The notes: generated from the sequence alone by a model not told the origin. A stretch of 12,562 bases of DNA from Victivallales bacterium (GCA_017963875.1 JAGCTA010000084.1:1-12562); one strand, 5' to 3'; counted from the stretch's first letter, positions 1 through 6,649 are shown. A program made the numbers and translations.

Positions 1-196
1 TCATGGCAAGTTCAAGCACACGTCCTTCAAAACGGATTTCATCGACTCCAGGCGTTACGACACATGCGGGCGTAAGCACAACCTTGCCATTGACGCTGAC
101 GCGCCCCTCCACGATAAATTCCTCGCATTTACGCCGTGCCCCCAAGCCTGCTGCGGCCATGAATCTCGCCAACCTCATGGATGAATCCTCCGCCAT
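1..196 (-). CDS. Pseudouridine synthase, RsuA/RluB family, N-terminal S4 domain (partial, cut by window edge)
   Basis: Only the first 65 codons are inside the window; the gene runs off the left edge. The visible part is an S4 RNA-binding domain: it starts MAEDSSMRLARFMAAAGLG, continues with an ARRKCEEFI segment and then a GRVSVNGK turn, which is the usual entry to RsuA/RluB/RluE/RluF-type enzymes. These isomerise one uridine in 16S or 23S rRNA, but the catalytic domain with its aspartate is outside the window, so substrate and exact family member cannot be told. The start at 196 is supported by GGAGGA a few bases upstream. The gene lies 14 bases downstream of the signalling gene that ends at 211, so the two are probably co-transcribed. 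S4 domains also occur in other proteins, but the RRKCEEFI-GRVSVNG pattern fits this family best. Confidence 0.85.
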   Translation of the reverse strand, partial: MAEDSSMRLARFMAAAGLGARRKCEEFIVEGRVSVNGKVVLTPACVVTPGVDEIRFEGRVLELAM

Positions 197-210
197 AGTC
201 CTCCAAATCC

Positions 211-1353
211 CTATTTGTCCAGAAGTTGCCTGACCTTCTTTGCCAAATCCGCTATTTTGTACGGTTTCCTGAGAAATCCCTTCGCACCAGCCTCCATCAC
301 ATAATGCGCGTCTTCCTCATCGACATAACCGCTGGACATCAGCACCTTGACATTCGGGTCAAGTTTCTTGAGGCATTCAAATGCCTCGCGACCATTCATT
401 TCAGGCATCACCATATCCATGATGACCAAATCGATTCCGCCTGGATTGCCGCCATAGACTTCAATCGCCTCGCGACCATTCGACGCAAGCACAACCGTAT
501 AGCCTAAATTCATCAGCATATCAATGACGACATCCCAGATCATATCCTCGTCATCGACCAAACGGATGGTCTCATTCCCCCCGACAAGTGTCTCCTGAAC
601 GGTTGATTGGCTCCCCCCCTCACGCCCAAGCAACAGCCTGATACACGGAGCCCCATTCGGCAATTCACCTAGCATCATTTCACCATCATGACGCCACAGA
701 ACGCCAACCCAGCACATGAGGTCGGACAAGGGCAATTTCATGGGCACGCACGATGCCAGCAAATCTCCCACGCTACGGTATTCGACTTCTTCCTCCGCAC
801 CTCCACTAATAAAGTCTATACAAACATAGTCGCCTGAATTGCAATCCGAACCCATTTTATGCAATTCGATGTCATTGAACTGCGTCTCCTGAGCGACAAC
901 GGTTATTTCCTCTGCATCTCCAAGGGCCTCAAGCATTTGGAAAAATGTCTGCTGCAACTGGGGAATATCTCCCAATATTGTCATTTGAGACGGACATACC
1001 AGTTCATACCGTTTGTTCTCCTGCGAATGAAGCCCCCTGCAACGATGAATCACTCCATTCAGCAATGCCTGAAGCCCCGTGCAATCCCCCTTTTCACCTA
1101 TGGTGTCATCACTGCGAAGCACGGATGAAAGCGCGCTCAGTTGCCCGACCAATACCTGGCAGCGATTCAGAAAATCCTCCGCGCGACTGTTGGATTCCAC
1201 TTCGTCCAACAGGAAGTCCTGATAACTGACAAGTCTTTTCGTGCCAATGGACATGAGGCGAACGCATCCCTGCACATACGCCGTCAGTTCCTTCAGTTTC
1301 TCACTGTCACTCAAATCGTCTGAAGAATATTTAAAACCGCCATTCTGCATCAT
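211..1353 (-). CDS. Degenerate histidine-kinase core fused to a C-terminal receiver domain
   Basis: Numbering is from an upstream ATG at 1392 (393 residues). I prefer the start at 1353 (Met14), because GGAGGG sits 7 bases before it while 1392 has only a weak site. Residues about 275-393 form a complete response-regulator receiver: acidic cluster D280/D281, phospho-acceptor D326 in IMDMVMPEMNG, S353 and K376 in FLRKPY. This is the style of receiver found at the end of hybrid kinases. Residues about 35-258 follow the order of a kinase core (helical hairpin, GDIPQLQQ, GDYVCIDF, HDGEMMLGELPNG), but catalytic positions look lost: Arg45 where the phospho-His belongs, Ala156 for the N-box Asn, SGG for DTG, and PLSDLM for the GTGLGL lid. 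These assignments are by eye. It is probably a phosphate-accepting signalling protein, not an active kinase. No DNA-binding domain, membrane segment or signal peptide is seen. It is followed after 14 bases by the pseudouridine synthase. Confidence 0.8.
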   Translation of the reverse strand: MMQNGGFKYSSDDLSDSEKLKELTAYVQGCVRLMSIGTKRLVSYQDFLLDEVESNSRAEDFLNRCQVLVGQLSALSSVLRSDDTIGEKGDCTGLQALLNGVIHRCRGLHSQENKRYELVCPSQMTILGDIPQLQQTFFQMLEALGDAEEITVVAQETQFNDIELHKMGSDCNSGDYVCIDFISGGAEEEVEYRSVGDLLASCVPMKLPLSDLMCWVGVLWRHDGEMMLGELPNGAPCIRLLLGREGGSQSTVQETLVGGNETIRLVDDEDMIWDVVIDMLMNLGYTVVLASNGREAIEVYGGNPGGIDLVIMDMVMPEMNGREAFECLKKLDPNVKVLMSSGYVDEEDAHYVMEAGAKGFLRKPYKIADLAKKVRQLLDK

Positions 1354-1462
1354 CTGTTTGCCCTCCGCAGGAAGTCCATGTCTATAATTCATTTACCTAT
1401 AAATTAACCCACAGTCGCACAAATCCTAGCAAATGCCGCACTTTTTTATGTCTTCATGAATC

Positions 1463-1490
1463 TTGGAACGCCATTTTGCCGTCGTATATT
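1463..1490 (+). promoter_or_regulatory. Possible sigma-70-type promoter for the HAD hydrolase gene
   Basis: TTGGAA (1463-1468) and TATATT (1485-1490) are separated by 16 bases. A second -10-like hexamer, TATGAT, occurs twice in overlap at 1490-1495 and 1495-1500. The location, between divergent genes and 67-95 bases before the ATG at 1557, is sensible, but the region is AT-rich and chance matches are likely. The remainder of 1354-1556 shows no gene and no clear promoter for the leftward gene. Confidence 0.3.
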
Positions 1491-1556
1491 ATGATATGAT
1501 TAATATTCTACTTCACATTCACGCAACCATCATCCTGAATTCATTCATCACCAGTC

Positions 1557-2204
1557 ATGCTCAAAGCCTGTTTTTTCGACCTGGACGGCACACTCATTGA
1601 TTCCGAACCAATCTGGATTGAAGCCATTGTCAGCGCCCTCCGCACACGTCATATCAACACGACGTTTGAGGAAATCCAGGAGTTCGAAATCGGCCATTCC
1701 TGGCCTGAAATCTTTTCCGTCATCAAGCAGCGCTGGCCCGATGCCTTCGCCGAGATCCATGAAATGGAAAAGAACACAACTGCGTACTACGAATCTGTCA
1801 TCCGTTCGCGGGACATCGCCATTTATCCGTCCATGGAACTGCTGAAACGGCTGTCTTCGGATGGTCTGTGCATAGGAATCGTCACGGGTTCAGTCAGGTC
1901 GAGAGTCATCCAGGTCCTCACCCACTATTCGCTCACTCAATTTGTCAATCTCGTTGTTTCCTGCGAGGACTATGTTCATGGCAAGCCTGCCCCAGACTCC
2001 TATCTTCTGGCTGCGGCAAAAGCGAATGTCGCCCCAGTGGATTGCTGCGTGTTCGAGGATGCGACAACAGGAATCCTTGCTGCAAAAAACGCTGGAATGA
2101 AATGCGTCGCCCTTGCAAAGACATCTGAACAGCGTCAGGAATTCCAGTCAATTGCAGATGTCGTCCTGGATTCTCTGGCATCCGTTTCATTGGACAGTCT
2201 GTGA
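1557..2204 (+). CDS. HAD-superfamily phosphatase/phosphomutase, beta-phosphoglucomutase-like subfamily
   Basis: This is a 215-residue cytoplasmic enzyme, the normal length for the group. All four HAD motifs are visible: motif I FFDLDGTLIDSE with nucleophile Asp8 and acid/base Asp10; motif II Thr110 in GIVTGS; motif III Lys143 in HGKPAPDSY; motif IV Glu167-Asp168 in VFEDATTG. The stretch between motifs I and II is a helical cap, as in beta-phosphoglucomutase and small sugar-phosphate phosphatases such as the hexitol/2-deoxyglucose-6-phosphate phosphatases. Substrate cannot be read from sequence. Motif I with Asp10 permits either phosphatase or mutase chemistry, and LIDSEP resembles the sugar-phosphate phosphatases. 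No good ribosome binding site precedes the ATG at 1557, but motif I begins at residue 6, so the start cannot lie much further downstream. The gene is divergent from the receiver protein gene and is followed after 169 bases by the lipoprotein. Confidence 0.88.
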   Translation: MLKACFFDLDGTLIDSEPIWIEAIVSALRTRHINTTFEEIQEFEIGHSWPEIFSVIKQRWPDAFAEIHEMEKNTTAYYESVIRSRDIAIYPSMELLKRLSSDGLCIGIVTGSVRSRVIQVLTHYSLTQFVNLVVSCEDYVHGKPAPDSYLLAAAKANVAPVDCCVFEDATTGILAAKNAGMKCVALAKTSEQRQEFQSIADVVLDSLASVSLDSL

Positions 2205-2233
2205 AAATCGTCCGCATACGTTGTCCCATTGGA

Positions 2234-2267
2234 AGCGTATTTTGGTTTTTTCTTTAAAAAAAACGCT
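2234..2267 (+). terminator. Weak hairpin after the HAD gene, possible terminator
   Basis: AGCGT (2234-2238) pairs with ACGCT (2263-2267). Inside it a T-rich strand faces an A-rich strand, so the stem can extend with one mismatch. It lies 30 bases after the HAD stop codon. The next T-run begins only about 12 bases beyond the stem, so this is not a textbook terminator. Confidence 0.3.
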
Positions 2268-2273
2268 CAAATA

Positions 2274-2301
2274 GATTGTTTTTTGCCGTTTGCAATATAA
2301 A
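2274..2301 (+). promoter_or_regulatory. Possible promoter of the lipoprotein gene
   Basis: A TATAAA hexamer at 2296-2301 is preceded by a poor -35-like GATTGT at 2274-2279 (16-base spacing). It lies 73 bases before the preferred start codon at 2374. Only the -10-like element is convincing, and the surrounding DNA is AT-rich. Confidence 0.2.
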
Positions 2302-2373
2302 CTAAAGTCAATGAATCAACAACTGGAATCATCTCGTCAATCTAGTCTAGAAAATATGAAAGGAGAACTTACT

Positions 2374-2796
2374 ATGAGACTAGTCAAATGCCTTGCTCTT
2401 GTCGCCACCATTTCCATTTCCGTCGTCCTCTGCTCCTGCACAACCAGGAAATACGCTCCTCTCAGCGCAGGAATAATGAATGAAAGTTATTCAATGGGAA
2501 ACTACAAGGCGGAATTCAACACCTCGCTCTTTTTCCTCGACAAGGCTGTTCGCCGCGCATGCGCACGGGCACATCTGACCAAAACCGAACACGCATATCG
2601 CACGAATTCATGTGAATACAGATTTTTCGACATCGACAAGGTTCCGCTGGAAATTGTCATCACAACTCTTGAAGACACCACTGGAATCAAGATTCGCGTC
2701 GGTCGCTGGGGAGACAACGAAGCCTCTCAGAAACTGCTCGTTGCCATTGATGAAGAACTCCGTCTGCTGACACAGGCACCGCCAATTGAGAAATAA
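2374..2796 (+). CDS. Small lipoprotein, DUF3568-like
   Basis: This is a 140-residue exported lipoprotein. The signal peptide starts MRLVK, has a hydrophobic core at about residues 7-19, and ends in a lipobox LCSC, with Cys22 the likely lipidated residue. A second cysteine at -2 is uncommon but allowed. The mature part has no enzyme motif. Its pattern (a YSMGNYKAEF strand, a helix SLFFLDKAVRRACARA, then IVITTLEDTTGIKIRVGRWGD and a final helix) resembles the DUF3568 lipoproteins, whose function is unknown. The reading frame is open from 2290, but the start at 2374 is preferred: AGGAG lies 8 bases before it, and the extra 28 residues would bury the signal peptide. The gene ends 21 bases from the convergent nadE end, with no clear terminator between them. 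Confidence 0.75.
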   Translation: MRLVKCLALVATISISVVLCSCTTRKYAPLSAGIMNESYSMGNYKAEFNTSLFFLDKAVRRACARAHLTKTEHAYRTNSCEYRFFDIDKVPLEIVITTLEDTTGIKIRVGRWGDNEASQKLLVAIDEELRLLTQAPPIEK

Positions 2797-2817
2797 TTTT
2801 TCTTTCACTGGTTGTGT

Positions 2818-4728
2818 TCACAGATCACCGCTCCAAACTCTGTCGGATGCGTCCGAGGGCATCCTCCAGTCACCACGTGGAGAAAGCGCAATGGTGCCGA
2901 CCTTTGGGCCGTCAGGCATACAGGAACGCTTGAACTGCTGGCTGAAAAAGCGTTTCAGAAAACGCTCCAATGTTTCAGAAATGAGTTTCTCTCCGTAGAC
3001 ATCTCCCCATGCCCCAACTGCCAGCGCCTTGATCTTTGACGGAGACGCCTGATATTTCATGAAATGGTAGAGGAAAAAGTCGTGTAATTCGTATGGACCG
3101 AGTATTTCCTCTGTCTTTTGTTCTATGGAGCCGTTGGGATCGGGCGGCAGGAGTTCTGGACTCACAGGGGTTGCAATGATGTCGCGCAAGACTTTTGCAA
3201 GTTCACCACCCTTTTCCTCCGCGACCGTTTCGAGCATGAAACGAATCAAGGTCTTGGGAATGGAGCAATTCACACCGTACATCGCCATGTGGTCGCCGTT
3301 GTAGGTACTCCAGCCAAGCGCTATTTCGGAAAGATCGCCTGTGCCTATGACGATACCGTCTGTCTTGTTGGCGATATCCATCAGAATTTGTGTGCGCTCG
3401 CGCGCCTGGACATTTTCGTACGTGGTATCCAGTACAGCAGAATCGTGTCCGATATCGCGAAAATGCAGCAATGCGGCCTGAGTGATATTGATTTCCTGCA
3501 AATCCACATTCAGTGCGTTGCAGAGCATTTCTCCATTGCCTCGAGTCTTGCCAGTGGTGCCAAATCCAGGCAAAGAGAAGGCCTGGATTGCCTTTTTCGG
3601 CATACCGAGCAAATCTGCGCATTCGCATGCGACCAACAACGCAAGGGAGGAATCCAAACCGCCAGACACACCGAGCACCATGGTTTTGGCATGACTGGCA
3701 ACGACACGCTTGGCGAGACCTGCGCATTGAATCTGGAGTATTTCCCTACAGCGTTCGCGCCGTTTCCCTTCTGGCGGCACCAGTGGCCTCTTGGGATTCC
3801 ATGCAAACTCCCAGTCAGGTGCCTGCGACACATCAGGGATCGCCACGGTACGAAAAAACATCCCTGGCGGCAATGGATTGTCACGGAAACTGCTTTCGGA
3901 AAGCCGTGCCGCAGTCAGTCTTTCAAAGTCGATATCCGCAAAAATCAAACTTTCCTCTCGTTGGAAACGAGTACTTTCGGCGGTGATACGACCATTGTCG
4001 GCGATTATCGAATGCCCGCTGAAGACCACGTCGGTGGTCGATTCTGTGACTCCCGCAGATGCTAGGACATAAGCACCCAAAATTCGGGCACTCTGTTGTT
4101 TTACAAGTTCACGCCGATAGTCAGCCTTGGCCACAAGTTCCGTCCCCGCTGATGGGTTGAAGACGGCGAGCGCACCGCCAAGCGCAAGATAGGAACTTGG
4201 TGGCAAGACGCTCCACAAGTCTTCACAAATCTCCACTCCAAACCGAAATCCCCTGCCGTCGTCAAAAATGAGATCGGTTCCGAACGGCACAATCTCCCCC
4301 TCAATGGCGACAGAACCTCCAACACAACCTCTTCCCGATTGGAATTGCCGTTTTTCATAAAACTCCCGATAGTTGGGAAGCACCTGCTTCGGAATGGCAC
4401 CAAGAATCCGACCTCCTCCTAGCACAAATGCCGTATTGAAGAGATTGTCTCGGACAGCTAGCGGCGCACCGACGACCATCAGCGTGTTTTTTTCAGCAGT
4501 TGCATCGGCAAGAACGCGTAGTCCCTCAAGTGCTGCTTTTTGCAAAATTGGATGAAAGAAAAGATCGCCTGCGCTATATCCTGTCAATGCGAGTTCTGGG
4601 AATATCACTGCCGCAGTGTTTTTCGAGCACGCCTGATTATACAGGCGCAGTATCTCCTTCTTATGGAACTCGACATCGGTCACGTCAACCTGTGGCGATG
4701 CCGCCGCCACACGATAAAAACCGAACAT
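2818..4728 (-). CDS. nadE: Glutamine-dependent NAD+ synthetase (amidase + synthetase domains)
   Basis: This 636-residue enzyme makes NAD+ from nicotinate adenine dinucleotide and ATP, using ammonia released from glutamine. The N-terminal nitrilase-type amidase domain (about 1-290) starts MFGFYRVAAASPQV and shows the Glu-Lys-Cys triad: Glu45 in FPELALTGY, Lys114 in IPKQVLPNY and Cys168 in GVEICEDLW. The C-terminal synthetase domain (about 325-610) has the ATP P-loop SGGLDSS at 355-361 and the GTGDLSEIALGWSTYNGDH segment. Length and opening match the Mycobacterium-type two-domain enzyme rather than the short ammonia-only form. GGAGGA precedes the ATG. It is the third gene after glnK and amtB, 38 bases past the amtB stop with no terminator seen, so it is probably transcribed from the same nitrogen-type promoter. 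Because it carries its own glutaminase, it does not depend on free ammonium, which makes its position beside an ammonium channel suggestive of regulation rather than substrate channelling. Confidence 0.97.
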   Translation of the reverse strand: MFGFYRVAAASPQVDVTDVEFHKKEILRLYNQACSKNTAAVIFPELALTGYSAGDLFFHPILQKAALEGLRVLADATAEKNTLMVVGAPLAVRDNLFNTAFVLGGGRILGAIPKQVLPNYREFYEKRQFQSGRGCVGGSVAIEGEIVPFGTDLIFDDGRGFRFGVEICEDLWSVLPPSSYLALGGALAVFNPSAGTELVAKADYRRELVKQQSARILGAYVLASAGVTESTTDVVFSGHSIIADNGRITAESTRFQREESLIFADIDFERLTAARLSESSFRDNPLPPGMFFRTVAIPDVSQAPDWEFAWNPKRPLVPPEGKRRERCREILQIQCAGLAKRVVASHAKTMVLGVSGGLDSSLALLVACECADLLGMPKKAIQAFSLPGFGTTGKTRGNGEMLCNALNVDLQEINITQAALLHFRDIGHDSAVLDTTYENVQARERTQILMDIANKTDGIVIGTGDLSEIALGWSTYNGDHMAMYGVNCSIPKTLIRFMLETVAEEKGGELAKVLRDIIATPVSPELLPPDPNGSIEQKTEEILGPYELHDFFLYHFMKYQASPSKIKALAVGAWGDVYGEKLISETLERFLKRFFSQQFKRSCMPDGPKVGTIALSPRGDWRMPSDASDRVWSGDL

Positions 4729-4766
4729 AACGCGTATCCTCCATCAAAAGCAAAACAAACCAACAG

Positions 4767-6116
4767 TCATTCATTCGGGAAAATCTGGAATCCAGCATAG
4801 GCGTCATTGCCATGTTCCACGATGTCCAGTCCCTTGAATTCCTCTTCTGGTGTGATTCGAAAGCCAATGGTCTTCTTGATGACAACGAACATCAGCAGCC
4901 CCAACCCGAATGCCCAAGCAAATGTGCAGCCTGCACCTAGCAGTTGGATTCCAAGTTTATGGAATCCACCGCCATAGAACAACCCAGTATTGGCTTCTCC
5001 GATCTCAAGCACGGCCTCCGCGTTGAAGAACCCGCAGGATATCGTTCCCCATAGACCGTTCATCGCATGGACACTGACAGCGCCGACTGGGTCATCGATG
5101 CCCAGACGGTCGAGAGTCAATACACTGAATACCACGAGAATGCCCGCTATCGTTCCAATGATGATTGCCGCCACAGGCGTTACAGTATTGCATGGTGCGG
5201 TAATCGCCACCAGACCCGCCAAAGCGCCGTTGAGCGTCATGGACAAGTCTGGCTTCTTCATGACAATCCACGCTGTTAGCATCGCAGAAATCATTCCAGC
5301 GACTGCTCCGAAATTCGTAATCAAGGCAATCCGCCCAATGTCTCCGATACCCGCCGTCGTGGAGCCTGGATTGAAGCCGAACCAACCAATCCATAGAATA
5401 AGCACACCAAGCGTCGCGATGACAAGATTGTGACCAGGAATCATGTTAGGTTCGCCGTCGGGATTGTATTTTCCGATACGAGGCCCCAGCACAATCGTCC
5501 CTGCCAAAGCCAGCCAGCCACCGACGCTGTGTACGACGTTTGAGCCAGCAAAGTCTGTGAACCCCAAGTTGCCAAGCCAGCCAGCCGCTTCCGCATTGAA
5601 CAGGCTACCCCATGCCCATTTGCCAGAAATCGGATAAATGAATGCGCTGACAAGGACAGAATACATCAAATAGGCGGAAAACTTCGTCCGCTCCGCGACT
5701 GCCCCTGAAACGATGGTCGCAGATGTCGCGGCAAACATCGTCTGGAAGAACATGAATGTCCAGTTCCAGTCAGCCGCTCCATGAAGCGAACTCATGAGCC
5801 ATCCGTCCGTGCCGATAAGGCCGTAGGCCGTCTTGCCAAACATAAATGCCGAACCGATTAGGAAGAACGCGATGGAGCCTAATGCAAAGTCCATCAAGTT
5901 TTTCATCATGATATTGGCGGCGTTCTTTGCGCGTGTCAAGCCTGTCTCCACCATGGCGAAGCCCGCCTGCATGGCGAAGACCAAAATGCCGCCGAGAATC
6001 GTCCAGACAATGTTCAAGTTGATTTGAACCTGTGCCGCCCCCATGTTTTCTTCAGCAGCGCAAAGTTCTGTCGTTCCGCAAATCAACAAAAGCAGAATTC
6101 CCATTAGTATTTTCAT
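4767..6116 (-). CDS. amtB: Ammonium channel/transporter Amt
   Basis: This 449-residue inner-membrane protein begins with a cleavable-looking signal peptide (MKILMGILLLLICGTTELCA) followed by about 11 membrane segments, the normal Amt architecture. Key residues are visible: AGFAMVETGLTRAKN near the start, the phenylalanine gate in FFQTMFAA (about 123-129) and WFGFNPGS (Phe248), Asp188 in TDFAG, and the twin pore histidines His196 (NVVHSVGGW) and His350 (VSVHAMNGLWG). The tail EEEFKGLDIVEHGNDAY is the usual cytoplasmic contact site for PII proteins. The frame is open back to 6290, but that would overlap most of glnK. The ATG at 6116 is preferred, having GGAG and AGGAG just upstream and a proper signal peptide. 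It lies 13 bases after glnK and before nadE. Transport of ammonium is expected to be gated by the GlnK encoded next to it. Confidence 0.97.
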   Translation of the reverse strand: MKILMGILLLLICGTTELCAAEENMGAAQVQINLNIVWTILGGILVFAMQAGFAMVETGLTRAKNAANIMMKNLMDFALGSIAFFLIGSAFMFGKTAYGLIGTDGWLMSSLHGAADWNWTFMFFQTMFAATSATIVSGAVAERTKFSAYLMYSVLVSAFIYPISGKWAWGSLFNAEAAGWLGNLGFTDFAGSNVVHSVGGWLALAGTIVLGPRIGKYNPDGEPNMIPGHNLVIATLGVLILWIGWFGFNPGSTTAGIGDIGRIALITNFGAVAGMISAMLTAWIVMKKPDLSMTLNGALAGLVAITAPCNTVTPVAAIIIGTIAGILVVFSVLTLDRLGIDDPVGAVSVHAMNGLWGTISCGFFNAEAVLEIGEANTGLFYGGGFHKLGIQLLGAGCTFAWAFGLGLLMFVVIKKTIGFRITPEEEFKGLDIVEHGNDAYAGFQIFPNE

Positions 6117-6129
6117 GTCTCCATTACTC

Positions 6130-6471
6130 CTATCCAATCGCTTCGCTGCCACGTTCACCCGTACGGATACGGATGCATTCATCCATGGGGAGAACGAATA
6201 TTTTGCCGTCTCCGATTCGTCCTGTACGAGCACCTTCACATATTCCCTCAATGGCCGTCTCGACAAAATCGTCGTTAACCGCAATGGCAAGCCGTATCTT
6301 CTTTAGCAGGTTGACCTCTCGCAAGGTGCCGCGCCAGACATGGACATATCCCTGCTGCTGACCGCAACCCAGCGCGTTGGTAACGGATATCTTGAAGACT
6401 TTGCGGGCATACAATGCCTGCTTGACTGGATTCAGGCGGTCAGGCTGAATATACGCGATGATGAGTTTCAT
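6130..6471 (-). CDS. glnK: Nitrogen regulatory protein PII (GlnK type) without the uridylylation tyrosine
   Basis: This is a 113-residue PII protein (family norm 112), starting MKLIIAYIQP; AGGAG lies 7 bases before the ATG at 6471. PII trimers read ATP/ADP and 2-oxoglutarate and bind targets such as AmtB through the T-loop. Ligand residues line up with E. coli GlnK: Gln39, Lys58, the TGRIGDGKIFV segment with Gly87 and Lys90, and Arg101 and Arg103 in IRIRTGE. The T-loop departs from the enteric form: it reads GYVHVWRGTLREV, with Arg at position 51 in place of the modified tyrosine and Trp at 46, while Arg47 is kept. Thr49 sits where cyanobacterial PII has a phospho-serine. Uridylylation at Tyr51 is therefore impossible. 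The gene opens the glnK-amtB-nadE cluster under a sigma-54-type promoter. An upstream extension of the frame to 6567 is rejected because it would include the promoter. Confidence 0.96.
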   Translation of the reverse strand: MKLIIAYIQPDRLNPVKQALYARKVFKISVTNALGCGQQQGYVHVWRGTLREVNLLKKIRLAIAVNDDFVETAIEGICEGARTGRIGDGKIFVLPMDECIRIRTGERGSEAIG

Positions 6472-6511
6472 AAGTATTCTCCTGGTAAATGTTTCCTTCA
6501 CAATCCCAAAC

Positions 6512-6530
6512 CATGCACGTACGCTGCATG
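6512..6530. repeat. Perfect 6-bp inverted repeat in the glnK leader
   Basis: CATGCA (6512-6517) and TGCATG (6525-6530) flank a 7-base spacer, CGTACGC, that is itself nearly palindromic. It lies between the predicted transcription start (about 6545) and the glnK ATG (6471). It could form a leader hairpin or be an operator. TGCA half-sites are loosely reminiscent of NtrC sites, but the placement downstream of the promoter is not typical for an activator. Confidence 0.4.
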
Positions 6531-6555
6531 TTATGTAATTGCTTGTTTTAATTTT

Positions 6556-6571
6556 AGCAATTATCATGCCA
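6556..6571 (-). promoter_or_regulatory. Sigma-54 (RpoN) promoter of glnK-amtB-nadE
   Basis: On the minus strand the sequence is TGGCATGATAATTGCT. It matches the sigma-54 consensus TGGCACG-N4-TTGCW at 11 of 12 defined positions, with exact spacing between the -24 GG (6570-6569) and the -12 GC (6558-6557). Transcription would start near 6545, giving a leader of about 75 bases before glnK. Sigma-54 control of glnK-amtB is well known in other bacteria, so context supports the call. A possible overlapping sigma-70 promoter (TTGAGT at 6589-6584, 18 bases, GATAAT at 6565-6560) cannot be excluded. Confidence 0.8.
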
Positions 6572-6576
6572 AAAAA

Positions 6577-6592
6577 CTCAAGTACTCAAGTA
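6577..6592. repeat. Tandem 8-mer CTCAAGTA x2 next to the -24 element
   Basis: Two perfect, abutting copies of CTCAAGTA (6577-6584 and 6585-6592) lie 5 bases upstream of the -24 element of the predicted glnK promoter. They may be a regulator site, or part of an overlapping sigma-70 promoter, since the reverse strand reads TTGAGT within the repeat. Confidence 0.5.
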
Positions 6593-6613
6593 TGCGCAAA
6601 AAAAGGGAAAAGC

Positions 6614-6630
6614 TTTACATTTTATGTAAA
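6614..6630. promoter_or_regulatory. Palindrome TTTACAT-TTT-ATGTAAA, candidate activator site upstream of glnK
   Basis: Perfect 7-bp arms around a 3-base spacer, centred at 6622, about 77 bases upstream of the predicted sigma-54 start. This is in the range where enhancer-binding activators such as NtrC bind, though the sequence does not match the enteric NtrC site (GCAC-N7-GTGC type). Its role is inferred from position and symmetry. Confidence 0.55.
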
Positions 6631-6634
6631 AAAC

Positions 6635-6649
6635 TTATATACCATGTAA
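6635..6649. promoter_or_regulatory. Second copy of the palindrome (TTATAT-ACC-ATGTAA)
   Basis: This has the same layout as the palindrome at 6614-6630: 6-bp arms with one mismatch and a 3-base spacer, centred at 6642. The centres are 20 bases apart, about two helical turns, so both would face the same side of the DNA. A third, weaker copy (CTGCAT-GTT-ATGTAA) is at 6524-6538, downstream of the promoter. Confidence 0.45.

Noticed and set aside
3..233. A 76-codon plus-strand frame at the left edge
   Set aside because: It is antisense to the S4 domain of the pseudouridine synthase and is Ser/Thr/Pro-rich with no recognisable features.
3118..4065. A 315-codon open frame on the plus strand
   Set aside because: It lies wholly inside nadE on the opposite strand, whose protein has a full set of family motifs; the plus-strand product resembles nothing and is rich in Cys and His, as expected of a shadow frame.
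6117..6290. N-terminal extension of amtB by 58 residues
   Set aside because: It would overlap glnK almost to its middle and hide the signal peptide; the ATG at 6116 has a ribosome site and gives the usual Amt N-terminus.
6472..6567. N-terminal extension of glnK by 32 residues
   Set aside because: PII proteins start at the MKL motif; the extension covers the promoter's -12 region, and AGGAG precedes the internal ATG.
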